A DNA stretch of 64,000 nt from Pseudoclavibacter soli DSM 23366 (GTDB lineage: Bacteria > Actinomycetota > Actinomycetes > Actinomycetales > Microbacteriaceae), in the NCBI RefSeq assembly GCF_000423505.1, contig NZ_AUIC01000004.1:392406-456405 (forward strand), in the 5' to 3' direction. The translations under genes were made by a program, and so were the position numbers. Of the stretch, positions 54,523 to 63,380 are shown in pieces (position 1 is the stretch's first letter; each line of letters starts with the position of its first letter). The notes under the pieces were generated by a model. That model saw nothing but the letters and a program-made list of their open reading frames with translations. It was not told the origin of the DNA and did no database searches.

Positions 54523-55527
54523 TCAGAAGCTGAACTCGCGAAACCCGTCAGTGGCCTCGACAAGTGAGCGCGCCGTGCCCACCTCGTTCGAGGCATGCCC
54601 GGCGTCGGGGGTGATCAGCAGCTGCGAATCGGGCCACGCCTGATGCAGCTCCCAGGCACTGCGCGCCGGGCAGACCACGTCATACCTTCCCTGCACGATC
54701 ACCCCAGGGATGCCCGCGAGCTTTCCAGCATCCTCAATCAGCTGGTTTTCGCGCATGAACCCACCATTGACGAAGAAGTGATTCTCGATGCGCGCGAAGG
54801 TCAGCGCGAAGCGGCGATGCTCAGCCAGCTCGGCAGAGCTGAGCGGCGCGTCATCTGGCACAAGCAGGTGGCTGGTATGCGACTCCCATTCCGTCCACGC
54901 GAGGGCCGCATCCTGCGCAAGTGGCGCATCCTGCCCATTGAGCAGTCGGTGGAAGGTCGCGATATGGTCACCGTCGCGCTCGGCCACGGGCAGCACCGAC
55001 TCGTAGCGGTCGAACAGATCAGGAAAGATGTTCTGCGCTCCACCACGGTTGTAGTACCAATCGAGCTCCCACCGACGCAGCAGAAAAATACCGCGCAGCA
55101 CTAGGCCGACCACCCGATCGGGATGCGCCTCGGCATAGGCCAGCGACAGCGTCGAGCCCCATGATCCGCCGAACACCAGCCACCGCACGACATCGAGGTG
55201 TTCACGGATGCGCTCGAGATCGGCGACCAGACGCGGAGTGTCGATGAGCGACAGATCGGCTCCATCGGCGGCCGATGGCGTGCTCTGCCCGCAGCCGCGC
55301 TGATCGAACAGGATGATGCGGTACACCTCGGGGTCGAAGTAGCGGCGCTGCCACGGGCTCGTGCCGCCGCCCGGCCCGCCGTGTACGAAGACCACTGGCC
55401 GCCCCTGCGGATTGCCCGACTGCTCGATGTAGAGCTGCTGCCCTTCCCCCACTTCGAGAAGCTCGATGCGGTAGGGCTCGATCGCCGGGTACAGAATCTC
55501 GTCCAGCTGCTGTGCGCGTGTGCTCAT
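54523..55527 (-). CDS. pip: Proline iminopeptidase
   Basis: Alpha/beta hydrolase of 334 residues that removes N-terminal proline from peptides. It has the family blocks HGGPGGGTSP, FDQRGCGQSTP, the nucleophile elbow GGSWGSTLSLAYAE and a C-terminal GHASNE with the catalytic His. Length and motifs match peptidase family S33. Its 3' end faces repeat cluster C. Confidence 0.93.
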   Translation of the reverse strand: MSTRAQQLDEILYPAIEPYRIELLEVGEGQQLYIEQSGNPQGRPVVFVHGGPGGGTSPWQRRYFDPEVYRIILFDQRGCGQSTPSAADGADLSLIDTPRLVADLERIREHLDVVRWLVFGGSWGSTLSLAYAEAHPDRVVGLVLRGIFLLRRWELDWYYNRGGAQNIFPDLFDRYESVLPVAERDGDHIATFHRLLNGQDAPLAQDAALAWTEWESHTSHLLVPDDAPLSSAELAEHRRFALTFARIENHFFVNGGFMRENQLIEDAGKLAGIPGVIVQGRYDVVCPARSAWELHQAWPDSQLLITPDAGHASNEVGTARSLVEATDGFREFSF

Positions 55528-55583
55528 GCGTCCACGATAGTGCGCGCTCCGCCGCCTCTTGACAGCAGCGCACTCTGACCATA

Positions 55584-55607
55584 GGTTAGTTACTCAGGTA
55601 ATGAACC
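55584..55607. promoter_or_regulatory. Palindromic operator of the GntR-ABC operon
   Basis: A 24-bp interrupted palindrome: GGTT..TTAC....GTAA..AACC, with arms GGTT (55584-55587) plus TTAC (55590-55593) and GTAA (55598-55601) plus AACC (55604-55607). It ends just before the ribosome site of the GntR gene, as expected for an autoregulated YtrA-type repressor. Confidence 0.75.
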
Positions 55608-55622
55608 AACGAGGAGGTGCCG

Positions 55623-56006
55623 ATGTTCACCCCAGACCGGCCCATCTTCGTGCAGCTGGCCGAGCGTTTGGCAGAAGATATCGCCTCGGGCGGCTACCCA
55701 GAAGAGACCGCGGTGCCCTCAACCAATGAGCTCGCGGCGTTTCACCGCATCAACCCCGCAACCGCCGGCAAAGCACTGAACCTGCTGGTCGAACGCGGGT
55801 TGCTCTATAAACGACGTGGCATCGGCATGTTTGTCTCGGCCGGCGCCGTCGCGGCGTTGCGTCAGGATGCCCGGGCCCATTTCGACGACCAACACGTACA
55901 GCCACTGCTGCGCGAGGCTCGTCAACTCGGCATGAGTCTGGCCGATGTGCATCAGGCCATCGACCAAGCCTGGCCCGCCCCAACCACCGAAAAGGAGAGG
56001 CTATGA
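55623..56006 (+). CDS. YtrA-type GntR family transcriptional regulator
   Basis: A 127-residue repressor with an N-terminal winged helix (QLAERLAEDIASGGYPEETAVPSTNELAAFHRINPATAGKALNLL region) and only a short helical C-terminal tail, the mark of the YtrA subfamily. Start at ATG 55623 after GAGGAGG. It overlaps the ABC ATPase gene by 4 bases and has a 24-bp palindrome upstream, so it probably represses its own operon. The inducer is unknown; YtrA systems in Firmicutes respond to cell-envelope stress. Confidence 0.9.
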   Translation: MFTPDRPIFVQLAERLAEDIASGGYPEETAVPSTNELAAFHRINPATAGKALNLLVERGLLYKRRGIGMFVSAGAVAALRQDARAHFDDQHVQPLLREARQLGMSLADVHQAIDQAWPAPTTEKERL

Positions 56007-56905
56007 CCATCCCCGTCATCACCGCTGAGAAGGTCACCCGACGCTTCGGCGACACCACTGCACTCGACCACGTGTCGTTCACCCTCGAACGGCCCGAGAT
56101 CATCGGGCTGCTCGGCCGCAATGGCGCAGGCAAAACCACGCTGATGTCGCTGATCACTGGACAAGACCGCCCCACCGCGGGCAGCGTGCTCGTGCATGGC
56201 GAGAACCCGTTCGAATCTGCGCACACCCAAGATGAGCTGAGTTTCATCCGAGACAATCAGCGCTACCCCGACGACTATCGCCTGCGACATGTGCTGCGCA
56301 TCGCGCCGTGGTTTCACGCGAATTGGAGCGCCGACCTGGCTGAGCACCTGCTCGAGGTGTTCCGGCTGCCCGAAAAGACCAAGGTCAAATCATTCAGCCG
56401 TGGTCAGCTCTCGGCTTTGGGCGTCGTGGTCGGCCTCGCCTCGCGCGCACCGCTCACATTTCTCGACGAACCCTACTTGGGGCTCGATGCAACAGCGCGG
56501 CAACTCTTCTACGACACCCTGATCACCGACCACGCCGAGCACCCTCGCACGGTGATCGCATCAACACACCTGATCGACGAGATGGCGCCACTGTTCAGCC
56601 GAGTGCTCGTGCTCGACCGCGGAAAACTCGTCATCGATCGAGATGCAGACGATCTGCACGGGTACGCGCACACCGTCAGCGGCATCGCCGCGCGAGTCGC
56701 GCCGTTTGTCGCCGGTGCCGACGTGCTCACCACGCATCGCGTCGGCGCTCTGACGAGCATCACCGTGCGGGGGCCGATCGACCCGGCCACCGCATCCCGC
56801 GCCGCACACGAAGGCGTCGACATTCAGGCCGCCACACTGCAGCAGGTCGTGAACGCGATCGGCTCGGCACAGCAGCCGTCCGAGACCCTCAAGGAGGCAT
56901 CATGA
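56003..56905 (+). CDS. ABC transporter ATP-binding protein (BcrA/YtrB-like)
   Basis: A 300-residue ATPase: Walker A GRNGAGKTT, an SRGQ signature in KSFSRGQLSALGVVVGLASR (in place of LSGGQ), Walker B LTFLDEPYLGLD, and a C-terminal extension of about 90 residues. The SRGQ variant is common in the YtrB/GntR-linked group. Coupled by 4-base overlaps to the GntR gene upstream and the permease gene downstream. Confidence 0.92.
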   Translation: MTIPVITAEKVTRRFGDTTALDHVSFTLERPEIIGLLGRNGAGKTTLMSLITGQDRPTAGSVLVHGENPFESAHTQDELSFIRDNQRYPDDYRLRHVLRIAPWFHANWSADLAEHLLEVFRLPEKTKVKSFSRGQLSALGVVVGLASRAPLTFLDEPYLGLDATARQLFYDTLITDHAEHPRTVIASTHLIDEMAPLFSRVLVLDRGKLVIDRDADDLHGYAHTVSGIAARVAPFVAGADVLTTHRVGALTSITVRGPIDPATASRAAHEGVDIQAATLQQVVNAIGSAQQPSETLKEAS

Positions 56906-57651
56906 CCACCCTCACCACGCCCCGTCAGGCGACTCCGCTCAGTCGCGTCGCGAGAGTCACCCGGCTGCAGTTGAACGTGCCGGCTAACAGCGTCGTCACC
57001 CCCGCGGCCATCCTGGGGCTGATGTTCGTCATTTCAGCAGTCATCGCGCTGACCATCCAGCGAGCCACCGGAGCTGGAGCTGACAACGCGGAGTACATCG
57101 CCGGCATCCGCAGCAACTCTGGCGCAGTCTGGTCGCTGCCGGGGTTTCTCGTGTACTTCGGCGTGCAGTCAGTGGCGACGCAGTTTCCGTTTGCCCTGGC
57201 GCTTGGCACCACACGCCGTTCATTTACGTTGGGCACGCTGATCTCGCATGTGGCCGTCGCCGCCTACGTGGCCGTGCTTGGAGCGGTGGGTCTTGGGCTG
57301 GAGCTGCTCACCGGTCACTGGTTCGCCGGCATCTACGTCTTCGACACCTATGCGCTCGGCTCTGGCAACGTCGGCCAGCTGCTGCTGACGTTGTTTCTCG
57401 GCGCACTCGCATCGATGTCGATCGGTGGGGCATTCGGCGCGGTCTGGGTGCGCTTCGGCGCACGTGGCCCGCTGGTCGTTGCCGTGGTGCTGGCAGTCAT
57501 CGCCGCTGGCGGACTGCTGCTCTCGGTGCCGGCATGGCCGTGGATCGGCGAGCATTTCGCAATGTGGTGGCTGGTGACTCTGGCACTGATCGCCATCGCA
57601 GTCTCAGTCACTGGCGAGCTGCTGGCCCTTCGTCGCACGACGGTGCGCTGA
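56902..57651 (+). CDS. ABC transporter permease protein
   Basis: A 249-residue membrane protein with six predicted helices (roughly 28-50, 73-95, 105-130, 145-170, 180-205, 215-238). Sequence is typical of small exporter-type permeases without a family-specific motif. It ends inside the 3' end of the convergent pdxT gene, an unusually long 44-base overlap. Confidence 0.85.
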   Translation: MTTLTTPRQATPLSRVARVTRLQLNVPANSVVTPAAILGLMFVISAVIALTIQRATGAGADNAEYIAGIRSNSGAVWSLPGFLVYFGVQSVATQFPFALALGTTRRSFTLGTLISHVAVAAYVAVLGAVGLGLELLTGHWFAGIYVFDTYALGSGNVGQLLLTLFLGALASMSIGGAFGAVWVRFGARGPLVVAVVLAVIAAGGLLLSVPAWPWIGEHFAMWWLVTLALIAIAVSVTGELLALRRTTVR

Positions 57652-58246
57652 CCAACTGCAACAGCCTGCGGTGCACGGTGGTGTCGCCGGTGAGTTCGGG
57701 GTGAAAAGCGATGCCGATCACGTTACCCTGCTCAACGGCGACCACCTGCCCGCGGTGCCGAGCCGCCTCGCGCACGCCCTCGCCCACGCGCACGATGCGT
57801 GGAGCACGAATGAATGCGGCACGCACCGGCCCCCACACCGTGTCGACGTCAGCCACCTCAGAGTGCACCTGCGACCCAAAAGCGTTGCGGTCGACCGTGA
57901 CGTCAAGCACCCCTAGACTGGTCTGTCCTGGTGCCGGATTCTCGATCTCGCGGGCGAGCAGAATCAGCCCGGCACAGGTGCCGAGCGTCGGCAGCCCCTG
58001 AGCAATGACCTCGCGCAGCGGATTGGTGAGCTCGAAGATACGAGCCAACCGGTCAAGCACGGAGGATTCACCACCCGGCAGCACCAGACCATCCACCCGC
58101 ACACCGTCGGGGCCGACCAGATCGGCGGGCCGACGAATCGGCACCGGCAGGGCCTGCAGCGCCGCGAGCGCGTCGATATGCTCGCGCACGCCCCCTTGCA
58201 GGGCGAGTACGCCGATGCGGGGCACGCCTGGCTGAGCGGTCACCAT
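57608..58246 (-). CDS. pdxT: Pyridoxal 5'-phosphate synthase glutaminase subunit
   Basis: Class I glutaminase of 212 residues that supplies ammonia to PdxS. Motifs are [13 protein letters not shown] at the start, [10 protein letters not shown], the nucleophile block [11 protein letters not shown] and the catalytic AFHPELTGD. The last 18 or so residues ([13 protein letters not shown] region) extend beyond the usual end of the family and lie opposite the ABC permease gene. It overlaps the pdxS stop by 7 bases. Confidence 0.94.
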   Translation of the reverse strand: MVTAQPGVPRIGVLALQGGVREHIDALAALQALPVPIRRPADLVGPDGVRVDGLVLPGGESSVLDRLARIFELTNPLREVIAQGLPTLGTCAGLILLAREIENPAPGQTSLGVLDVTVDRNAFGSQVHSEVADVDTVWGPVRAAFIRAPRIVRVGEGVREAARHRGQVVAVEQGNVIGIAFHPELTGDTTVHRRLLQLVSAPSCDEGPAARQ

Positions 58247-59169
58247 CCGCGCTCGGCCAGACGATGAGGGGCAGGCAGGTCGGACACATTGATGCCGACC
58301 ATGGCCTCGCCCAGACCGCGCGACACCTCGGCGATGACCGCCGGGTCGTCGTATTGCGCGGTGGCCTTGACGATTGCCGCTGCGCGCTTGGCTGGCTCGC
58401 CCGATTTGAAGATGCCCGAGCCGACGAACACTCCGTCTGAGCCGAGCTGCATCATCAGCGCCGCATCGGCCGGTGTGGCCACACCGCCCGCGGTGAACAG
58501 CACCACCGGCAGCTCACCGTGTTCGGCGACATAGCGCACCAGCGGCAGCGGGGCCGCGAGCTCTTTGGCTGCAACGTAGATCTCGTCGGGATTCGACGCC
58601 GCGATCGCCTGCAGCCGGGCGATCTCTGAGCGAATGGTGCGGATGTGCTTGGTGGCCTCCGAGACATCACCGGTGCCGGCCTCACCCTTCGAGCGGATCA
58701 TCGCCGCGCCCTCGCCGATGCGCCGCAGGGCCTCGCCCAGGTTGGTCGCGCCACACACGAACGGCACGGTGAACTGATGCTTGTCGATGTGGTTGACATA
58801 GTCGGCCGGGCTCAGCACCTCCGACTCGTCGATGTAGTCGACGCCGAGCTGCTGCAGCACCTGCGCCTCGACGAAATGACCGATGCGGGCCTTGGCCATC
58901 ACCGGAATCGACACCGCACCGATGATCGCGTCGATCAGGTCGGGGTCGCTCATGCGCGCCACACCGCCTTGGGCGCGAATATCGGCGGGAACGCGCTCGA
59001 GAGCCATCACCGCGACGGCGCCGGCATCCTCGGCAATGCGCGCCTGCTCGGGCGTGACAACATCCATGATCACGCCGCCTTTGAGCATGTCAGCGAGCCC
59101 CGTTTTGACGAGGGGGCCGCCGATTTCGTTGGTTTCGGACGAAGTCTGCGATGTGCTGTTGAAAGTCAT
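58240..59169 (-). CDS. pdxS: Pyridoxal 5'-phosphate synthase subunit
   Basis: TIM-barrel enzyme of 309 residues that makes PLP from ribose 5-phosphate, glyceraldehyde 3-phosphate and ammonia. Highly conserved blocks are [52 protein letters not shown] with the first lysine, and SKGEAGTG with the second. Start at ATG 59169. It is followed by pdxT and faces the pdxR-like gene. Confidence 0.97.
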   Translation of the reverse strand: MTFNSTSQTSSETNEIGGPLVKTGLADMLKGGVIMDVVTPEQARIAEDAGAVAVMALERVPADIRAQGGVARMSDPDLIDAIIGAVSIPVMAKARIGHFVEAQVLQQLGVDYIDESEVLSPADYVNHIDKHQFTVPFVCGATNLGEALRRIGEGAAMIRSKGEAGTGDVSEATKHIRTIRSEIARLQAIAASNPDEIYVAAKELAAPLPLVRYVAEHGELPVVLFTAGGVATPADAALMMQLGSDGVFVGSGIFKSGEPAKRAAAIVKATAQYDDPAVIAEVSRGLGEAMVGINVSDLPAPHRLAERGW

Positions 59170-59264
59170 GATTCTCATGCTCGCCCGGCAAGTGGTTGGT
59201 TGCAATATCCACAATCTTGCATTTTCAGCAGACCACTTTCGGCAGGATGCGCGAGAATCGGTTC
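59170..59264. promoter_or_regulatory. pdxS-pdxR divergent control region
   Basis: This short gap is AT-rich compared with its surroundings. AAGTGGT (59190-59196) and ACCACTT (59232-59238) form a widely spaced inverted repeat. Inside it TTGCAATATCCACAATCTTGCA holds two TTGCA-type elements in direct order (59200 and 59217 region), and GTGG/CCAC arms flank the first. MocR/PdxR regulators bind spaced direct repeats in such gaps, so this is the likely operator. Confidence 0.5.
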
Positions 59265-60716
59265 ATGCGCAGCACTCTGCCCACAGCCCTCCCGGTCTCG
59301 CTCGACCGGGCCAGCGCCACCCCATTGGGTGCGCAGCTCGCCGCGTCGCTGCGCGCACTCATCGAGAACGGCACGCTCGCTGCGGCCGATGCGCTCCCCT
59401 CGACGAGGGCTTGGGCGGCCGCGCTCGGCGTCTCCCGCACGACCGTGGTGACCGCCTACGACCAGCTGATCGCCGAGGGGTATCTCACGGCCCGTCGCGG
59501 TTCGTCGACCGTGGTCAATGCAGATCTGGCGCGCGTGCATCCGCCGACGGCGAGCAGTGGGCGCCCGACCCGCAGACCACTCACGCACGCCGCGCAACCA
59601 GGCCCAGACCGCGCATCCACCATCGATTTCACCCCTGATCGGCCCTCAACCGACGCGCTGATCACCCCCGACTGGCGCCGCGCGTGGCGCCATGCCGCCG
59701 AGGTGGTGCCCACCCCGCTGCCCCCGGCCGGTCTGCTCGCGCTGCGGGCAGGCGTCAGCGACCATCTGCGCCGCATGCGCGGACTGCAGCGCCCCGCTGA
59801 CGATCTGGTGGTGACCGCCGGTGCCCGCGAAGGGCTCGCACTGCTGCTGCGCGCACTCGGCGACCCCACGCAGGCGAGCGTGGGTGTCGAGTCGCCGGGA
59901 TACCCCTCGCTGCGGCGCGTGGTGACAGCCCTGGGCGGTGCGCTCGTCGAACTGCCGGTTGATGATTCGGGGCTGCTGACCGACGAATTGCCCGAGCCCC
60001 CGCTTGCCATGCCCGACGCGGTCATCGTGACGCCGAGCCATCAGTATCCGCTCGGCGGGTCGCTGCCGGTCGACCGACGCCTCTCGCTGCTGCACTGGGC
60101 TCGTCGACACCGGGTGCTCGTGATCGAAGACGACTACGACTCAGAGTTGCGACACGTTGGCCAGCCGTTGCCGGCACTGGCTGCGCTCGACGACCCAGGC
60201 GATCCGGTGGTTGCCACGTTGGGCACCTATTCGAAGACTGTTGCGCCAGAGGTCGCCGTGGGGTTTGTGATCGTCCCCGCACCGTTGCTGCCGCGTGTGC
60301 TCGAGGTGCGCCGTGATCTGGGCTCACCGGTGTCACACGTGGTGCAGCAGGCCTTCGCCGAATACCTCGCGTCGGGTGCCCTCGGTCGTCACACCGCGCG
60401 CATGCGGCGACGCTACCGCCAGCGAAGAGATCGTGTGCTCACCGAGCTGGAGTCGGCGCCGGTTCGCGTCGCACCGATGGATGGCGGGCTCTATGCCGCC
60501 CTCAACGTCGCTAATGAGCCCGCACTGCTCGCCGCCTGTGCACAACAGCATCTGCGGGTGACGCCGCTGTCATCGTACTGGAGCACCTCGACGGTGAGCT
60601 CGCCGCCGATTGGGCAGGGCATTGTGATCGGATATGGTCATCAGAGCGACCCAGAACTCGACGAGGGGCTGCGCCGTCTGCGGCGTGCCCTTGATCTCTC
60701 GCAAGGAGGCGACTGA
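59265..60716 (+). CDS. pdxR: MocR-type regulator of PLP synthesis (PdxR-like)
   Basis: About 483 residues: an N-terminal GntR winged helix (PLGAQLAASLRALIENGTLAAADALPSTRAWAAALGVSRTTV region) and a C-terminal aminotransferase fold with the PLP lysine in LGTYSKTVAPEVAVGF and the EDDYDSELRH block. Proteins of this kind activate pdxST when PLP is low. ATG 59265 is chosen; ATG 59247 is possible. Divergent from pdxS and ending in a 1-base overlap with the next gene. Confidence 0.9.
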   Translation: MRSTLPTALPVSLDRASATPLGAQLAASLRALIENGTLAAADALPSTRAWAAALGVSRTTVVTAYDQLIAEGYLTARRGSSTVVNADLARVHPPTASSGRPTRRPLTHAAQPGPDRASTIDFTPDRPSTDALITPDWRRAWRHAAEVVPTPLPPAGLLALRAGVSDHLRRMRGLQRPADDLVVTAGAREGLALLLRALGDPTQASVGVESPGYPSLRRVVTALGGALVELPVDDSGLLTDELPEPPLAMPDAVIVTPSHQYPLGGSLPVDRRLSLLHWARRHRVLVIEDDYDSELRHVGQPLPALAALDDPGDPVVATLGTYSKTVAPEVAVGFVIVPAPLLPRVLEVRRDLGSPVSHVVQQAFAEYLASGALGRHTARMRRRYRQRRDRVLTELESAPVRVAPMDGGLYAALNVANEPALLAACAQQHLRVTPLSSYWSTSTVSSPPIGQGIVIGYGHQSDPELDEGLRRLRRALDLSQGGD

Positions 60717-61747
60717 TGACGACACATTCTTGGCCTGCACTGGCTGTACCGATCGTGGCGGCGCCGATGGCCGGCGGCCCCTCAACGCCTCAGCTTGTGC
60801 ATGCCGCGGCCGGCGCCGGAGGCCTCGGATTTCTGGCTGCGGGCTACAAGACCGTCACACAACTCGAGGCGCAGATTGCCGAGACCCGCACGCTCGGTAC
60901 TGAGCGCTTCGGCGTCAACCTGTTTGTGCCAGAGCCGCACACACCACCAATGGATGCAGTGCTCACCTACCGCGGTCATCTCGCGCCGATATATACCCGG
61001 CTCGGCATATCTACCCCGACGCCTCATGACGATGACGACGCCTTTGCCGCCAAGGTGCAGCTGGTGCTCGAGCACCGAGTGCCAGTGGTGTCGTTCACCT
61101 TCGGGCTTCCGCAGCAGGAGATCGTCGAGCAGCTGCATCGAAATGGCACCGCAGTGGCGGTCACCGTGACCACACCCGACGAGGCTCGGGCTGCTCTGGC
61201 ACTCGGCATTGATGCACTCGTGGTGCAGGGCCCTGAGGCCGGCGGGCATCGCGCCACATTTCATGTCGCCGACCAGCCCACGAACACGCCACTGACCGAG
61301 CTGTTGGGCACGGTGCTCGCGCTGCCCGAGCTGGAGCGCGACGGTGCGGTGATCGCGGCCGGGGGCATCCATTCGGCTCACCAAGTGCGCGAGCTGCTGA
61401 GGCTCGGAGCCGCTGCTGTGCAAGTGGGCACCGCGTTGCTGCGCGCACCGGAGGCCGGTACCAAGCCGGTGCATGCCGATGCCCTGGTTTCGCAGCAGTA
61501 TGCGCAGACGGTGGTGACCCGAGCGTTCTCGGGGCGGCCGGCGCGCGGGCTGCGCAACGCCTTCATCGACGAGTTCGATGCGGCTGCGCCAGCGGCGTAC
61601 CCGGAGGTGAACCAGCTGACTGCCCCCATTCGGGCCGCGGCGCTCGACGATGCCTCAGTGCAGGCGATGTGGGCGGGCACGGGTCATGCGTGGACACAGG
61701 CGCGCCCGGCAGCTGAGATTATCGCCGAGCTCGCTGGCCCACGCTGA
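60716..61747 (+). CDS. Nitronate monooxygenase family protein
   Basis: FMN-dependent TIM-barrel protein of 343 residues related to 2-nitropropane dioxygenase. Seen are PIVAAPMAGGPSTPQLVHAA, GGLGFLAAGYKT, the catalytic His-containing GPEAGGHRATF, AAGGIHSAHQVRELLRLGAAAVQVGTALL. It detoxifies propionate-3-nitronate in related systems. Its ATG shares a base with the pdxR stop (TGATG), so it is cotranscribed with pdxR, though a link to PLP is not evident. Confidence 0.9.
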   Translation: MTTHSWPALAVPIVAAPMAGGPSTPQLVHAAAGAGGLGFLAAGYKTVTQLEAQIAETRTLGTERFGVNLFVPEPHTPPMDAVLTYRGHLAPIYTRLGISTPTPHDDDDAFAAKVQLVLEHRVPVVSFTFGLPQQEIVEQLHRNGTAVAVTVTTPDEARAALALGIDALVVQGPEAGGHRATFHVADQPTNTPLTELLGTVLALPELERDGAVIAAGGIHSAHQVRELLRLGAAAVQVGTALLRAPEAGTKPVHADALVSQQYAQTVVTRAFSGRPARGLRNAFIDEFDAAAPAAYPEVNQLTAPIRAAALDDASVQAMWAGTGHAWTQARPAAEIIAELAGPR

Positions 61748-61800
61748 ACGCGAACCCGCTCGGAGTGCGACGAGCCTGGCCCTGACCCAAACGATCAGCC

Positions 61801-62883
61801 TCAGCGTTGGCGCCCGCGCACGAGCTGCGGCGGCCAGAGTTCAGCCGCGTGACCGCCCAGCAGCGCGTCTGCCGCATGCAGCACCCAGTTGGGGTCGTCA
61901 AGAGCGGCCCTGCCCACCAACACCACGTCGGCGCGCTCATCGACCAGAATCTGCTCGGCCTGCTCTGGGCGAGTGATCAGTCCGACCGCGCTCACCGGCA
62001 ACCCTGCGGTGCGCACTGCAGCGGCGGCAGACACCTGGTAGCCGGGGCCGAGCGGGATGTCGGCGAGCACGTTGCCGCCCGTCGATACGTCAATCAGATC
62101 GACGCTCGCGGCTTTCAGCAGCTTCGCAAGTTCGATCGACTCGGCGACCGTGAGACCGCCTTCGGCCCAATCTGTGGCGCTGATGCGCACTGTGACCGGC
62201 ACATCGTCGCCGACGCGAGCCCGCACTGCAGTGACCACTTCGAGGAGCAGTCGGGCACGCCCGGCCAAGTCGCCACCGTACGCGTCGGTGCGATGGTTGC
62301 TCAGCGGAGAGAGAAACTCGTGCAGCAGATAGCCATGGGCGGCGTGAATCTGGATGAGGTCGAACCCGACACCGACGGCTCGCTCCGCAGCCGCGGCGAA
62401 GGCCGCTGGCAATTGGGCGATCTCATCGAGTTCGAGCGCACGCGGCTGCGCCAATGAGTCGAATGCCACGGCGGATGGCGCGACCGTCTGCCAGGCGCCT
62501 TCTTCTGCTGTGAGGCTGGCGCTGCCGTGCCACGGCTGACGCACCGAAGCTTTGCGCCCAGCATGGGCGAGTTGAATGCCGATCGCAGCACCCTGCGCAC
62601 GCACGGCTTCGACCACGGCGCGCCAGGCCTCGGCTTGTTCGTCATTCCAGATGCCGGCATCTTGGGCTGAGATGCGCCCCACGGGAACCACCGCGGTGGC
62701 CTCGGTGTGCAGCAGCCCGAACCCACCGATGGCGCGCGCAGTCAGATGTGCCAGATGCCACGAAGTGACCACGCCGTCGCGTGCCTCGACAGAGTACTGA
62801 CACATCGCCGGCAGCCACACGCGGTTGCGCACTGTCAGACCGCGCAGCGTGAATGGCTCGAACAGGCGAATGCGTCGGCTCAT
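61801..62883 (-). CDS. Old yellow enzyme, NADH:flavin oxidoreductase (YqjM/NamA-like)
   Basis: FMN enzyme of 360 residues: LFEPFTLRGLTVRNRVWLPAMCQYS at the start (with the Cys typical of the YqjM class), GIQLAHAGRKAS, FDLIQIHAAHGYLLHEFLSPL with the substrate-binding His pair, and VLVGRAALDDPNW near the end. It reduces activated double bonds. Start at ATG 62883, which overlaps the end of the YciI gene by 4 bases. It converges on the nitronate monooxygenase gene; the 53-base gap shows nothing else. Confidence 0.93.
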   Translation of the reverse strand: MSRRIRLFEPFTLRGLTVRNRVWLPAMCQYSVEARDGVVTSWHLAHLTARAIGGFGLLHTEATAVVPVGRISAQDAGIWNDEQAEAWRAVVEAVRAQGAAIGIQLAHAGRKASVRQPWHGSASLTAEEGAWQTVAPSAVAFDSLAQPRALELDEIAQLPAAFAAAAERAVGVGFDLIQIHAAHGYLLHEFLSPLSNHRTDAYGGDLAGRARLLLEVVTAVRARVGDDVPVTVRISATDWAEGGLTVAESIELAKLLKAASVDLIDVSTGGNVLADIPLGPGYQVSAAAAVRTAGLPVSAVGLITRPEQAEQILVDERADVVLVGRAALDDPNWVLHAADALLGGHAAELWPPQLVRGRQR

Positions 62884-63176
62884 TCGGCGGCACCGCCGAC
62901 GCCGCCGATGACGACATTCCACAGCTGCACATGACGCTCCGTGACCAGACCCGCGATGTAGATGGGATCAGCGTCGCTGAGTGCTGCCGCACCCTCAGCA
63001 TCGTCAGCGTTCACCACGATGAGCGCATCTGCCGGCCCCTCGCCTTCGAGCGGCCCAGACGCGATCAGGATGCCCTGCTCGTTCAAGCTGCGCAGGTGCG
63101 CACGATGCTCGGGCTTGGCCGCAGTCACGGCCTCGACGTCGTCGGAATAGGTGTAGGTGATCGCGTACAGGGCCAT
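62880..63176 (-). CDS. YciI family protein
   Basis: A 98-residue protein with a dimeric ferredoxin-like fold: MALYAITYTYSDD, the conserved His-Arg-Xaa-His-Leu block (EHRAHLRSL), GILIASGPLEG and an ADPIYIAGLV segment close to the YciI signature. Some relatives act as small dehalogenase-like or lactone-modifying enzymes; role here unknown. GAGGAG precedes the ATG at 63176. It is coupled to the old yellow enzyme gene. Confidence 0.88.
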   Translation of the reverse strand: MALYAITYTYSDDVEAVTAAKPEHRAHLRSLNEQGILIASGPLEGEGPADALIVVNADDAEGAAALSDADPIYIAGLVTERHVQLWNVVIGGVGGAAE

Positions 63177-63380
63177 ATGAGTGCTCCTCTTCAGGGGATG
63201 CGGACGCGCCCATTCTATGACCGACCGCCGACACTGTGGCGGGAGTACGACATCCTGCGACGCTGTCAGCATACTCAGGCGATTCACATGATTCTCTCAG
63301 CCACAGACCGCCCATCGCGCAGCAGCACCAGTAAGATAGGTGGCACCAGATTGAGAAACAGACCGACCTGAGGAGGCCTT

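Noticed and set aside
54259..54567. 102-codon frame across repeat cluster C
   Set aside because: Consists of translated repeat arms rich in His, Thr and Pro and is not protein-like.
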